Positions 20,153-32,260 of a DNA stretch of 64,000 nucleotides are shown here, in pieces; within the stretch, counting starts at the first letter, position 1, and every line of letters starts with the position of its first letter. Location: the NCBI RefSeq assembly GCF_011397635.1, contig NC_064769.1, forward strand, positions 19,547,207 to 19,611,206, in the 5' to 3' direction. Origin of the DNA: Epinephelus fuscoguttatus. Lineage: Eukaryota; Chordata; Actinopteri; Perciformes; Serranidae. Below the pieces are notes generated by a model, which searched no databases, was not told the DNA's origin, and was given only the letters and a program-made list of their open reading frames with translations. Position numbers and translations under genes: made by a program.

Positions 20153-22191
20153 ATGGCCACCGCCGCCCCCCCTCCAGCCGCTGGCCCTGCTGCTGCGGCC
20201 ACTGAAAACACAAGTCCCGGAGCCAGCAGCTCGACTGCGGCCGACAGTGGCAACCAGGACAGCACTTTTGAGTGTAATATATGTCTGGACACGGCTAAGG
20301 ATGCAGTCATCAGCCTGTGTGGACACCTCTTCTGGTAAGAACTACTGTCTGTGACTCCTGTGTACAGTTATGAGTTATTACCAACCTCAGTCAGGGTATT
20401 AGGGGCAGATCCAGATCAGTCCAGCTAATCGTACTTCTCATATTACTGAACAAGAGATGAGCTGGGCATACACTGGACTGTTGGCAAACATACTACTGGC
20501 CAATATTAGTCTTGAACAACCATCATCAGTCATGTTGCTGATGTAATTTGTGGAATTTCCCTGTAATCTAACAGTAATAGTCATAATGTAAACCACCAGG
20601 CTTTCTATGATAATACTTAAATTTGGGGATGACTTAATATTGCTGGTGTAATGTTTACAAAGTGTAACCCTACTTCTATAAAAGTATAATCTGTAAATGC
20701 AAGCCTAGAGCTGCTAGTGTGCACAACATATTAAATGTGCAAGCAAACGTATTTTGATTTCATCATCTTGGTCAGTCCCATAAAAGCTTTCCAGCATTGG
20801 TAGCCAAGTCCACCCCTTCACATGCAACTCTTGCCAACGTGTGTCCAGTCAGCACAGGTCAGGGCTTCAGCATCTGGTCTGATATCAGTGGTCACAGTGC
20901 CAATTTAGTCATTATCAAGAAGAAGTTAAATCCCAAAACAGGAAGCCATTTTTCTTTATAAAAGCTTTAACTAATTAATCATTTTCATTTGTGAACACAG
21001 TATGTTCATGTCACACATAAGTAAATGTATATTTTGCACAGTCAGGTGGTTTTAGTATGCATATAATGTTTTACTAATCATACCTCCTCTCTGTGCACCT
21101 GTTCTATTTCAGTTGGCCTTGCTTGCATCAGGTAAGCTGAACCTGTTTTCTCCTTCTTTGCTATATTCAAATGACAATGCAGGAAGAGGTAGTATATAAC
21201 TAAGGCAGACAGTTAGAGCTTTAGTATCTCTTTGTCTGTCCACAGTGGTTGGAGACCAGACCCAACAGACAAGTGTGTCCAGTGTGTAAAGCAGGCATCA
21301 GCCGAGACAAAGTAATCCCCTTGTATGGACGGGGAAGCACAGGTCAACAAGACCCCAGGTGGGTCAGGCTGACTCTAAACGTCATGTATTGCGTAACCAC
21401 AATACACACAATGTAAAACTTAAAAATGAGGATGGCTTTTACACCATGTGGTTTTGTTTTATAGAGAAAGAACGCCTCCTCGACCACAGGGGCAAAGGCC
21501 TGAGCCAGAAAACCGTGGTGTAAGTATTTTGTACAAGTACACTTGCATTGTAAAAGCATATGATTTCAGGACTTGTTGTATGTAATTTTCCAGTGTCAGC
21601 TGTTGAGTAACATTATGCATTCATGATGAAACCATTACCGAGGATGATGTAGGTGCTATAGTGCAAACCTGTGTTTTATTCATTAACAAAAGAATATTTC
21701 CCACTGGGATCTATTAGATGCTAAGCGCAGAGGTATAGAGATGTCTCTTGGGAATGATCACAAATTTCACTCGCTGTTGCGTCACATCTTGCCTGCTCAA
21801 TGTTAAAGTGTACCTCAGATGAATGTATAGCTAGACATTAAGAGAATCCACATGTCCTCATGGTAATTGATAAATGCATGTTCCACAGGGCTTCCAAGGG
21901 TTTGGCTTTGGAGATGGGGGTTTCCAAATGTCGTTTGGAATCGGTGCCTTTCCATTTGGTATTTTTGCAACAGCTTTTAACATCAATGATGGCAGACCTC
22001 CTCCAGGTATTTATGTTTTACACTATTCACCACGATCACTGTGTCTATTATCAAATACATGTTAAATAACCTGTTAAATGATTTCTCAAACAGCGGCTCC
22101 TGGGACACCGCAGCACATGGACGAACAGTTTCTGTCTCGACTCTTCCTGTTTGTTGCTCTGGTGATTATGTTTTGGCTGCTGATTGCATAA
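20153..22191 (+). CDS. rnf185: RING finger protein 185, ER/mitochondrial E3 ubiquitin ligase
   Basis: Six coding exons: 20153-20334, 21113-21131, 21246-21358, 21465-21519, 21889-22006 and 22094-22191. Phases join to 194 aa (human 192). An Ala/Ser/Pro-rich N-terminus precedes a C3HC4 RING: C41, C44, C56, H58, C61, C64, C78, C81. The 19 nt exon 2 encodes the CWPCLHQ knuckle and is needed for the [25 protein letters not shown], the [20 protein letters not shown] block and two C-terminal membrane segments (about 135-155 and 173-193) match RNF185 better than its paralogue RNF5. The protein sits in ER or outer mitochondrial membranes and acts in ER-associated degradation and mitophagy. Confidence 0.96.
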
Positions 22192-22338
22192 ATGCACGGA
22201 GAGACAACTCGACAGAGATGCGACATAATGGCACGCCATCATGGTTTGCAATAATTTGATTTTGTCACCTTTCTGATGTTTTTTTTTTTCTCATTGACAT
22301 GAAGCCATGTGAGATTTAAATGAAACAGGTTTTTCCAA

Positions 22339-22344
22339 AATAAA
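22339..22344 (+). terminator. rnf185 poly(A) signal, proximal
   Basis: AATAAA 148 bp beyond the stop codon. A distal AATAAA lies at 24056-24061, so a longer 3'UTR is possible. Confidence 0.5.
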
Positions 22345-23082
22345 GATATCTGTGTTATTCCCTGGATAACGACTTTCAAGGTGAAGGTGGTTGCTTAACA
22401 TTTTAACTGTAAATGGTAATACATCCTGATACTGCTGACAGAGATATGTCCAGCTGTACTGACACAACCACTTACATGACTGCCGGGCAGCTAGCGAGAG
22501 TGTGGATGCAACAATAGTCTGCAGGGCCCTTTTAACCTTATGTAAGCGACGTAGAAACAAAAGACGCATGATAGACACAGGTGTAAATGGGAATATGTCT
22601 CAGCTGTCCACCTATATTAGGATCACAAAAAGGCATGTTTAAACTATGTGTAAACAGGCTCTGACTGTTGTTTTTAATCAGACACATACATGAGCTCATT
22701 CAGGTGAGAGCAAGTCGAAGAGATCGTTCTCTGTGCTCTTTTTTGAATAATGTTTTAGTACTATCACTGTATTTCAAGATATACTCTTCTAAACAAAGTA
22801 AGACCATCAGTGCTCTGGTTGGATTTTCTTTTACACTCTTAATACCTTATGTAGTATATGATAATTTCCTCTCAGCCTATATTTGGCCCCTGTGACCCTA
22901 TTTGAACCCTATAAACCACTGATACTCAACTTACAGCCTGCAGGCCAAATCTGACCCGTGATAGGGTGCCAGATGGCCTCACAACCATTTCCTTATTTAC
23001 ATTGAAAATAAAATGGGTCACACTGGTTTTTTTTTTGTACTTTTATATAGATCATGTGCCAGAGTGCATAATAATAGTAGAC

Positions 23083-23247
23083 AGATCAAAGCTCCAGTAA
23101 CACTTGTATTCAGAACAACTTTATTGCAAGACCAACACGTACTCTTTCATCGCCATCATGACTCAAGATGAAGGCCACGAACCAGAACATGTTGGTTTTG
23201 CAATAAAGTCGTTCTAAATACTAAAAGTGTGTCTGAAGTTTTGATCT
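23083..23247. repeat. 165 bp foldback (inverted repeat) element
   Basis: The left arm AGATCAAAGCTCCAGTAACA... to ACCAACA (23083-23138) is nearly the reverse complement of the right arm TGTTGG... to TTTGATCT (23190-23247). The hexamer TTTATT at the left and AATAAA at the right are part of the arms. No target duplication is obvious. Confidence 0.65.
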
Positions 23248-24357
23248 CCTTTGGCTTATTTCCCCTCTCCATTCACTTTGGAAGTAGGTGAAGTTGTGCC
23301 AGAAACACTCACCCTCAGCCCTGACTGTCCTCAAATCCTAGAGACACCTCTGTGTACACCTGATCTCCTGCGACTGGCCTTCTGTCATTTTGCAAAAGTG
23401 GCCCCGGGCAAAGCAAGTTGAGCCTCTCTGCTTTCACCTAAAGCTTTAATAGGAAATTAATTTTGGTCAGTTGGTCCTTCTCTTACTGAGTGGTCATTGC
23501 AGGAAAAGCACAGGTGTTACTACTAACATTGATGATGGCTCTGTTCTATTCAAGTGTCCAATAAGCCATGACAGTTTGATCGTTAAATTTACTACTGTGC
23601 TTTTCCTACATGTTACAAGTCAAAATGTCTTCCATGGAAAATGACCATCAACAGGTTGCAAAGTATCATACAGTTACACTCTGAATACTAGCATGTGCCT
23701 CCTCCATGTTGTCTCCCTGATCTGTCACGTACTAAGTTGTTTTTATCAAGCTGTACCTGATCTTATAAATTACATCTCATCAGAAAAAAATCCGAAAATC
23801 ACACACATTTTGTGAAATCAAAACGTTAGACATCATCTGTTTATTTAGATGACAATAAAAAAATATGTTAATGCATGTAAGCAGTTGAAAATATTAATTT
23901 ATGAAACAGTGTTCTTCTCTGAATTGTCTCATCTTTTCTCTGTCACTGTAATTAAATGTACAATACTGTAATTATTACAGAAATGAAGATTGGCTGGTTA
24001 AATATGACCCACTTTTCTAATTGTAAATTCCCTCTATTGACAGTAAAACTATGTAAATAAAGCTGTTAATCAGACTTTATCTGTCGTCCTGTTCAATCTG
24101 TTCGGGCTTCATTCTCTCGTAAGCCTTTTACTCGTCTAATAAATACGCAAATCAGACACACTAAGCCACAGTGGTTTGGACAAATTCAACAATTTGCTCA
24201 ATGTTAAGTTTTCCTCCATTGTTAATTATTTCACATTATAAAGGATGTATTTCAGACTCAACCACTTTGTGCCGTATAAAAAGAAAAATATATTTTGGTC
24301 GTTTTGTGGAAGAGGTTTTCAGAAAGCAGAGCAAAGTATAAAAATAGTCAGTGCAGC

Positions 24358-27300
24358 CTAGTCCTGCGTTGCCGGCTCTGGCTGTTTCTCTTGAGACTGT
24401 GGCTGTGCAACGTTGAACTCTGCTTCGTACATAATCTGCTGGATCTTTATTTTTGTCTCGCACCTTTTCTGTGGAGCGAGCCGCTTCAGTGCAGGGACGA
24501 AGCTCAGGAGAAACAGTTCGTCCTCGTCCCGCGGCCTGTTGGGAAACGAGGTGCCATTGTCTTTGACCAGCCATTTTGTCGGGGATGGTGTACTTTGGGA
24601 AGAAGACAGTGAAAGAGACTCTTGCATCAGGCGTCGTTTACGTCCAGTTTTGCTGATGGGTGTGACCTGTGGGCTCGACGGTATCTTAGCCAGAACACCC
24701 AGCTGGGCCATCTGTGCGTCTTGAGACACTGAGGGGAGCTGCGTCACAAATGCTACCTGGGGCTTGAGGTCAGGTTGACTTGCAGGGGTTTTCATGACAG
24801 ACTGTAGTGTCTTTACTGCTTCAGACGATGCGGTCTCTCCCTCTGCGCCGCCAGATTCGTTGTCAGGATTGTCGTGGTCATCCTCGTTGCTGCAGATGTC
24901 CGCCACTCCGCTTCTCGATCCAGTGAAGGGTGCGATAAAGTTCATGAGTTGTCTGTACTTCCATCGACTCTGCACGATCTCTCCTTGCTTCTTGCTTTTG
25001 ATCTCCATCCGGACTTCCTTTAAGTACCTGTCTCTCATGTTCTTCCATTTTCTTTTACACTCCTCAGCTGGAAAAGTAAAATATCAGAGTGTAAAGAGCA
25101 AGAAATCTCATAAAAATTCAATGCACAGGAATGAGCAGAAAATAATAATGATAACAAAAAAAGCTGTCAGCAACTTGGACGTCCATAAAAACTGCATGAC
25201 AAGAAACCTGACCAAATGTTTTCCCCCTAAAGTGACATTCCCATGAACTTTGTGCAAATAAGTAGTCTGCTGCACAGATGTTGGATGACAAATATTTCTT
25301 TAAAAAAAAAAACACCCAAATAATAAGTTGTTTTAATTATCATAAAATGATGATAGCCAGTAGATGTGGTCTTCACATCTTTGGTTAAAAAGTGCAGCTG
25401 GGTTTCTGTTCTCCAGAAACATAACTCTCAGTGACTCTGGCCCAGACGAGCTATGCATGAGATTGCCAGACACATTACTGCTAAGTGATTGATTAATTCA
25501 CGGCTGTTGGCGCACAGTCTAAAAAAGGCTCTCTGTGGCACATGGTTGGTCTCCGTCCTAGAATGTAATACAGCCGGACGGACAAAGTAACAGCTGCACA
25601 ATCTGCTATGTAAAAAAAAGCTTTTGGACTGTGTGAATAAATTTGCTAGTTTTTGTTCCTCTGTGAAGTAAATGTATGACTTTTTAGACCTGAAAGTAGA
25701 ATAAAAGGTTGCATGCTCTGGCTCAATATAGATTTCTCTGTAATTTAGATGACGTTTCGGTTCTCGGTCTTTCTTCTTGATCAGTAATCATGATTGTTGA
25801 GGGATGCATATGGAGCCAGAGTGTGTTTAGAAATGGCCTGTGGAGCAAGACAAAAAGTTCAAGGTGTCAACCTGTACCCCTAATCCAAGGTGGGGCCTCC
25901 TTGGATTGGACTTGGCTCTGACCTGTGGAGGCATGGACACAGGATCTCTGGAAGTGTCCTGTTGGCACCAGGTCCATTTAGTCCAGTGGGTTGTGAGGTG
26001 GGTAAATGGCACGTGCCACAGATGCTCAGATTTGGATCTGGGGAATCTGGAGGCCAGGTTGACACTTTGAGGTCTTTGTCACATTCCTTAGGCCATTCTT
26101 GAGCGATGTTTGCAGTGTGGCATGGTGCATTATCCTGCTGGGGGCCAATGCCACTGCAGTACTGTAACGGTGTTTGAGTGGGTGGAACATGTCAGGTGGT
26201 ATCCACATGAATGTCAGAACCAAAGGTTATCCAGCAGAACAATGCATTGGAACAAAACAATCAAAGTTATTCACTTCACCTGTCAGTGGTTTTAATGTTT
26301 TGCCTCATCAGTGTATATTCCTACCTTCAAGTGTACTTCCAGTCAACAATACCTTACTATAGCCCTTGGTGTGTGTTACTTTTCTATGTTTTTTATCTTT
26401 TTTGAGACTGTCAGAAAGGTATTTTATTATGGCTACAACTAATGGTTATTTTCATTATTGACTAAATTCAATTATTTATTAATGGATATATTGTTTGATC
26501 TGTAAATTCCCAGAAGGGAGTAAAGAGTGGCTATTACTTTCCTAAAGTTTAAGGTCTTCAAACTGTTTATTTTGATTATCCAAAACCAAAATATATTTAA
26601 TTTCTTATACAATAAGACACCGAAAGGCATTTTGGCTTGAAAATTACTTGAATTATTCACTTATTAAAACAACAACAGCTGGTTATTTCTTGTTGAGTGA
26701 TGATCCAAAGCCAAACCATATTCAATTGACTATACAATAAGAAAAAAGGCGTTTTGGTATTGAAAATTACTTAAATTATTTGCGGATTATCACAACAGCT
26801 ATTATTTCCTGTTGACTGATTAAACAACTAATGGTTTCAGCTTTAGAGTTATTTGGCTTTAAACAAAATCATATAATTGAAATAACACCTCTTGGAAATG
26901 TTTATCAAAAACTGAGCATTAAAATCTTCCTACATGTAGACTTTATGGCAGATCTGTTGGGTTGAGATGCCTTAAACTGTGCAGGTGTACCTAATAAAGT
27001 GGCAAGGGAGTGTATAATGTATGTACAGTGTATAATGAGGCATTAAAATAAGGCAAAACACTACTTTATCTGAATAAAATTTTCATTTTTAGGCTTTAAT
27101 TGTGAGTCTTAATAAAGTTTCATAAATACTTTGTACAGATTATTTTTATTTTTATTTCGGTGTTGTTGTGCCACCTCTGGAGGTCACTGAGAGTTCACCC
27201 GTGTTCCACGCGGCCCCATCACTGACTATGACTTGTGCACCTGATAACACGTCAGGCTGGGGGCCTCCGTCCGCTGCCTCTCACATGTTTTATCCAACAC

Positions 27301-27909
27301 ACCGTGCTGCTGCTGCCGCCGCCGCCGCTTCCACGAGACTTCGAGAAGCTTTCAGTTTCTACGGAGCTCGCGATGTTAACGAGCGAGACGAGAAGCACGC
27401 GGCTCGGTGCACTCAGCGACTCCGTGACGCGGAGCCTGTTTCCTCCTCCGCCGTGCCGTGTTGGACATGCGGCTGGCGGCGCTGTGGCAGAGCCGGACCT
27501 TGCCGTCCGGTGCAGCGCGGCCTACAGCGTGCGAGCTGCGGCTGCTACCGCTAGCACGGTGCGCGCGGCTGCATCCACACCACGGGGCTGTACTCGCGCG
27601 GATAAAAAATAACAAAAAGCTATTTTTCTACAACAGATACGTTAAAGTCATTTATCTGCAAATGCTTTCTGGTTTCTGTGTGTTTAGTCTGTCATGGCGA
27701 CAGCGGCTAAGGAAATAATAACTGGCAGTAAAGTTGTGATAAACAAAATAAACACTCAGATACTCACACGGGAGACCCAGTACGATACTGATGTTTCTCC
27801 ATGCGTTTGCCCGACTTTCTGTGCAGCGGTAATTCGGCAAAGTGACATTGTACAGCTCTGGGTAATTAAATACAGCCAATATTAACTTATCGTCCATTTT
27901 GCCCTCCAT
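24358..27909 (-). CDS. MADF-BESS domain protein (Adf-1-like transcription factor)
   Basis: Two coding exons on the minus strand, 27909-27768 and 25067-24358, joined in phase to 283 aa. The donor is CCCGT|GTGAGT and the acceptor TTTTCCAG. Residues about 8-95 form a MADF (SANT-like) DNA-binding domain: KLILAVFNYPELYN, AWRNISIVLGLP and, across the splice, EECKRKWKNMRDRYLKE. The middle is acidic and low in complexity. Residues about 228-265 (DEDELFLLSFVPALKRL...KIKIQQIMYEAEF) are a BESS protein-interaction motif. This order is that of Drosophila Adf-1 and of uncharacterised fish MADF genes; targets are unknown. The ATG at 27909 follows a frame open to 28176, so a longer N-terminus cannot be excluded. 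The intron is 2.7 kb and full of transposon remains. Confidence 0.8.
25800..26316 (-). mobile_element. Degenerate Tc1/mariner element, 3' half
   Basis: On the minus strand it starts with the terminal phrase ATACACTGATGAGGCAAAAC and the ACCACTGACAGGTGAAGTG block. Further on come the transposase end parts PDSPDPNLS-like (CCTCCAGATTCCCCAGATCC) and AATGCACCATGCCACACTGC. These are marks of a common fish Tc1-like element. Frames are broken throughout. It lies in the intron of the MADF-BESS gene. Confidence 0.65.
26431..26850. repeat. Dispersed repeat with inverted ends and internal duplication
   Basis: Starts GGCTACAACTAATGG and ends CTAATGGTTTCAGC, the ends of a widespread fish repeat (GCTGCAACTAACGATTA type). 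Inside, two units of about 125 bp repeat in tandem (from about 26578 and 26703), both with CAATAAGA, GGC-TTTTGG and GAAAATTACTT. Non-coding. Confidence 0.55.
26980..27025. repeat. Terminal fragment of a DNA transposon-like repeat
   Basis: CAGGTGTACCTAATAAAGTGG is a phrase that recurs as an element end in fish genomes. Only this end is recognised. Confidence 0.35.
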
Positions 27910-28040
27910 AGTGTTGTGGCTGTGCGCGGACGCGGAAGCGGCAGTCTTCTCCCGCCTTTTCCGCCCAGCTGCTGCCCCAACGCGAGTTATCGCGAGTTGC
28001 GGGCTGCCTGCCGCGCTCTGTCGCTCCGCCGTCAACGGAG
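27290..28040. promoter_or_regulatory. CpG-rich promoter region of the MADF-BESS gene
   Basis: Dense in CG dinucleotides, with GCC/GCCGCC runs near 27310-27330, and covering exon 1 of the minus-strand gene. Open frames on both strands here reflect base composition. No TATA box seen. Confidence 0.55.
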
Positions 28041-28359
28041 GGCATTGTAGTCTTTTGTCACAGGGGGGCGCACCACTCTGCACTGGCCTCTGTAGCTGCC
28101 TTTTGTCATTAAAGGCTATCCTTATGGGATGGGGGTCATTGCAGCTTTTGGAGGCAGCACCCTGGGGTCCCAACATAAATCTCCTAAAGTCACCACGATT
28201 AGCTCTGTAATTAAATAAGCTCTGCTTTTAGTGCACCAGCCCAGAAATGACACAGGCTGCCATAAATAAAATGCTTGTTGTTGTTGAAACCTTTTGATTA
28301 CTGCCATGGTCATAGTCAAAGTCATAATTAGTGGAAGTCATACTGAGCATAAAGAGGCT

Positions 28360-28760
28360 CAAACATTAAAAAAAAAAGGGTTTAAAAAATTTAAAAGAAA
28401 GATATATTTTTTCAGGTTATTTTTAGATTTTACAATAATTTGTTGTGCACACTGCTTTTACAAAATAAGAATTTGTTTTTACACTGTTTGGATTTTAAAA
28501 TGTATGTTGTTGTATTTAAAAAAATATATATTATTGAATTTTTAAGATTAAGCATGAACAGTAGCATTTCAACAAAGAACATACGTATAATATCCCCCAA
28601 CCCTGGTAAGAAAAATAAAATAAAATACACAAGTAATTTCAAGAATAAAATAATAATAATATAAGTACATAAATAAATAAATAAATAAAAGAAAAAATAA
28701 CAAAATTATAATCACAGCAGTGCATAATTTGCAAAAAAAACAAAAAACAAAACTTAATCA
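28360..28760. other. A/T-rich low-complexity stretch
   Basis: Runs of A, AATAA and AAATAAATAAATAAAT; no gene. From 28760 to 29780 I find nothing I can identify, though AGTTGTAACA-type words near 28905 and 29265 may mark an old repeat. Confidence 0.5.
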
Positions 28761-29789
28761 CAAGTTTCCAAAAAGTCCATATAAGGGCTCCACAAACCAT
28801 CTAAAAAATTAGATGGTTATCAAAACAGATTTATGTGCATTTAACAAAGATTTAAACAAAACAAAAAATGGCTCTGCATAACAGAACATAGATACTTAGG
28901 GGTAGGGGAGAGTTGTAACAGCATCACTTTCACCAAGAAGAGATGAGTCATGTAATAACCTGCATTTATTGTTTGACCACTTCCTTTCTGACCTTGCATG
29001 TCAAATTCGACATTTTTGTATTTAAAAAAAAAAAGAAAGAAAAGAAGTGTGCTGATTTAAAGGCCAAAACACTGATTTAATAGGACGGAAGACATTTTTT
29101 TGGACCAAATTTTGATTAGTGGCCTTCTGATACTGTAAATTTAGACTTACTCGTGTACGATTAGGGATTAGTCTCTTGGGTACATGTGTGACATTTCATC
29201 TTTGCTCATTTTAAACCACCGTGCTGCCACAGCTTGCGAAACAACGACTCACAGAGGCAGGGATGGTTGTAACACCTCTTCAAGTGTTACAACTAAATAT
29301 AACTTCTTTACCTTACCTTTTTCCAGCATGGTAGGAGACTTGGTGAGAAAAACTGATGAGTGTGTGCTGGTGCATGTACTAAAATCTGCATCAGATGAGG
29401 TGAGGCAGGGAAAGACAGTCAGGTCTGTCCCCAGATGATACTGTCATATGACATTAAGCAGGTACAGCAAGAAAGAGGAAAGTCAGAGAGTCTTCAATGC
29501 ACAGCCAGATGATGTCTTGACAGGTTCCTATACTGAGGCAGCAGACTTGTATTTTGGACTCACTCCATGAGATACTAAGCATTTGACAGATGCAGTTTAT
29601 ATTTCAGTTTTTTATGTGTATTTCTTTTTTTACAACTGTCTAATGTTTAAGTTGTCACTCTTATTGTTACAGCTTAGCCTGGTTGTGACAAATGAACCAT
29701 GGATGAATTATTGAATAGGCCTAGTGGGCACAGCCCTAGGGACCCCTCTGGCCTTCACCTGCAAAATGTCATTTAAATTAACATATACT

Positions 29790-29935
29790 GACCAGGAAGA
29801 GACTCAAAATAACTGCAGAAGATGCCCAGGGAGTGCAGAGAGACACAAAATAACTACAAAAAGGACCAAAACAACCAAAAAATACCTCGGAGTGACACAA
29901 AATGACCAAAAGAAGACACCACAACAACAAGAGGC
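29790..29935. repeat. Degenerate minisatellite, ACACAAAATGACCAAAA type
   Basis: Units of about 20 bp with the core GACACAAAATAACTACAAAA, GGACCAAAACAACCAAAAAA and GACACAAAATGACCAAAAGA. From 29940 to 31080 no gene is recognised. Confidence 0.55.
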
Positions 29936-31092
29936 TGCGTGTCACGTGCCTATGAAGGAGACATGGTGGGTCCTTTTGCATATCCGTGCCCAGACTGTCA
30001 TAATCCACCCATGAATAGAACTAATTGTATCTGACATCAATTAATGAACTCTGTGATATAGCCTGAGAAGTTCGAAACATTGCTATTTGTATGAGACAAA
30101 CAAGGCTACTTTGCATCAAAATTTGAGAAGAACACCAAAATTCAGTGAGTTTTAAGTGCTGAGACAAAACATTTTACAACCATACACTTTGTCCCCTATA
30201 AATGCATACCACTCGACTTTCAATTTCAAGAACATAAACATAAAAACATGAGTTCATGGAGGGTGATGCTGAAGCCAGACAAATAAACACCAGATCCCAG
30301 AGCTCAGTTTCAGATTCCAGGGGAAAGATATGAGAAAAAAAAGAGTGAAACAAAATATTCATATTTAGTCTCTGCAACCACATGATTGTTTTCCTTGATT
30401 CCCCCAAAGTCCCCAGGGTATCACTATCTGACAAGTGTTTTCTGAGCCCTCAACAGTTACTGTGTTTCCCTGCACAAGCAAGTCTGGAGAGAACACAGCA
30501 AGGAAGGCTGATCCTCTGCATTTCCTGGTCGCACAGCTGCAATCTGTGATTCCCCAGGAGGTTTTGGGCCCCGGTCCAGCAGTGAACAGAGACAGTGAGT
30601 TTTTTCACACGTGAATAGTCCGATGCCATGTGGGGTTCTCTGCTCATTTATCATCAGTCAGTGCGTGGGTGTATTTGCAATCCTGAGTCTTCTGTCTGAA
30701 TTGTACTGGTTTGATTTGTGGACTTTAATATTCGTGTTTCAGTTGCAACTCTGCCGTAAAAGGGACTGTTCTCTATTTATCGGAGGAGGGAGGTGTGACT
30801 CCTTGGTTTTTTTTTGTTTTATCTTGACCCTCCCCGAAGCAACAGTTTTTTGGGGGTTTTTTTGATCCAGCATGAGCAACGTGTGTTATGACTGTTTTCC
30901 CAGATAAACTGTACACAACAGTCTCAGCAGTGCCAGGCCAGAATGAAAAAGTATAAGGTTGAAAACGAAATTGTGGAATTGAAAAAAAGCCTTGTTTTTT
31001 TCTTTGTTACAGGATCTGGTAAGTGCAAACGGTACAAAATTTTAATGAGACATGTAGAATAAAGTGATTTTGATGAGATGTCACTAATTTAA

Positions 31093-32260
31093 AGGGAAAT
31101 TTTGGTTTATATCAACCTGTCTCCTATCGTCCTAAATTTGTTTCAAGTGACTAGTGACATAGAAATAATAGTTAGCATGTTAGCCGTTAGCCTAGATACA
31201 GCCGGGGGCGCATAGTAGCGTCAGACCTGTTAAAACGTAAGTGAACGGGCAACCTTCATGTGCAGAGTTAGTCCACTAAACAAGCTTTTTTTCCACAAAG
31301 ACCGCCTCATATCGTTAGGATAAATGTCAGAGAACATATAGAAAACGACATGTAAATGTGTTGTCTTACCTTACTGGTGTGGTGCTATGTTTGTTTATCC
31401 CTCTAGCTCTGCTTTCCAAAGCACGGCCGAAATATCGCGAGAACAAACAGCGATCTCATAGCGTGCCTGAACAAGCAGCAACAGCTGGAAGGCAGAACCG
31501 GACAGTAGCCTGAAAAGTTCATTCATTTATTTTATGAAAGATTTATAGAATAATGGCTGACTTTTTGCCAGACTTCAACTTTGTGGAGGTGGAATTTGAT
31601 TTTGCAGAGTTTGATGGCCGCCCTTATTTATTTGAGCCAGAATACACTGATGAAGAGCTTCGTGAAATTGAAGAACGGAGGAGGAGAGAGAGAGAGGCAC
31701 AACAGGTAGAGGACGAGAGAGGAGGAATGGCTGCTGGAAGGCTGCGTAGCTCTGGAGATTGGTGGTGTACCTGAGAATGCTGTGCCCCAATGCCCACAGA
31801 AGAGGAATGCCTCTGTTGCAAGGAATGGGACCGGCTGCAGCCTTATTTTCAAGGTCTGGATGTGACCGAGGACGAGACACCTCCACCTGGAGTAGTATCC
31901 AGCTGGGCTTTATCTAGAGCTGGGGAGATATATTTCGGCTGCACTTTGGAAAGCAGAGCTAGATGGTAAGCAAACATGGCAGCACACCGGTAAGGTAAGA
32001 CAACACGTTTACATGTCGTTTTCTATATGTTCTCTGACGTTTATCCTAACGATATGAGGCGGTCTTTGTGGAAAAAAAGCTTGTTTAGTGGACTAACTTT
32101 GCACTTGAAGGTTGCCCGTTCACTTACGTTTTAACAGGTCTGACGCTACGGCTGTATCTAGGCTAACGACTAACATGCTAACTATTATTTCTATGTCACT
32201 AGTCACTTGAAACAAATTTAGGACGATAGGAGACAGGTTGAAATAAACCGAATTTTCCCT
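31093..32260. mobile_element. TTAA-flanked transposon with long inverted repeats (Kolobok/T2-like)
   Basis: TTAA at 31089-31092 and 32261-32264 flanks an 1168 bp element. Its ends, AGGGAAATTTTGG and CCGAATTTTCCCT, begin about 340 bp inverted repeats (31093 to about 31436, and about 31930 to 32260). They align almost fully, for example TAGCTCTGCTTTCCAAAG on the left with CTTTGGAAAGCAGAGCTA on the right. TTAA duplication and AGGG ends place it with Kolobok/T2 elements. There is no transposase. The 490 bp core holds one cargo ORF. Confidence 0.8.
31553..31969 (+). pseudogene. P2X7-C-terminal-like Cys-rich ORF inside the transposon, with one in-frame stop
   Basis: The frame starts MADFLPDFNFVEVEFDF, goes through PYLFEPEYTDEELREIEERRRRE and meets TGA at 31772-31774. 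It then continues in the same frame to TAA at 31967-31969 without other stops. Around the TGA it reads WWCT-stop-ECCAPMPTEEECLCCKE. This resembles the WCxCxxCxxMPTxxECxCCxE pattern of P2X purinoceptor 7-like zinc-binding domains, in which the stop takes a Cys position. Such domains occur in many fish transposon ORFs. The last 40 bp or so lie inside the right inverted repeat. No ATG-bearing transposase partner is seen. Function unknown; likely dead as it stands. Confidence 0.6.

Noticed and set aside
20003-20326. Antisense frame of 107 codons over rnf185 exon 1
   Set aside because: Mirror of a GC-rich coding exon; no independent support. Likewise the antisense frames at 7488-7832 in tmem119 and 16776-17042 in cmklr1.
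27168-27615. Two overlapping plus-strand frames of 125-128 codons
   Set aside because: They sit in a CpG-rich promoter where stop codons are rare; the translations are Ala/Arg/Pro runs without homology that I recognise.
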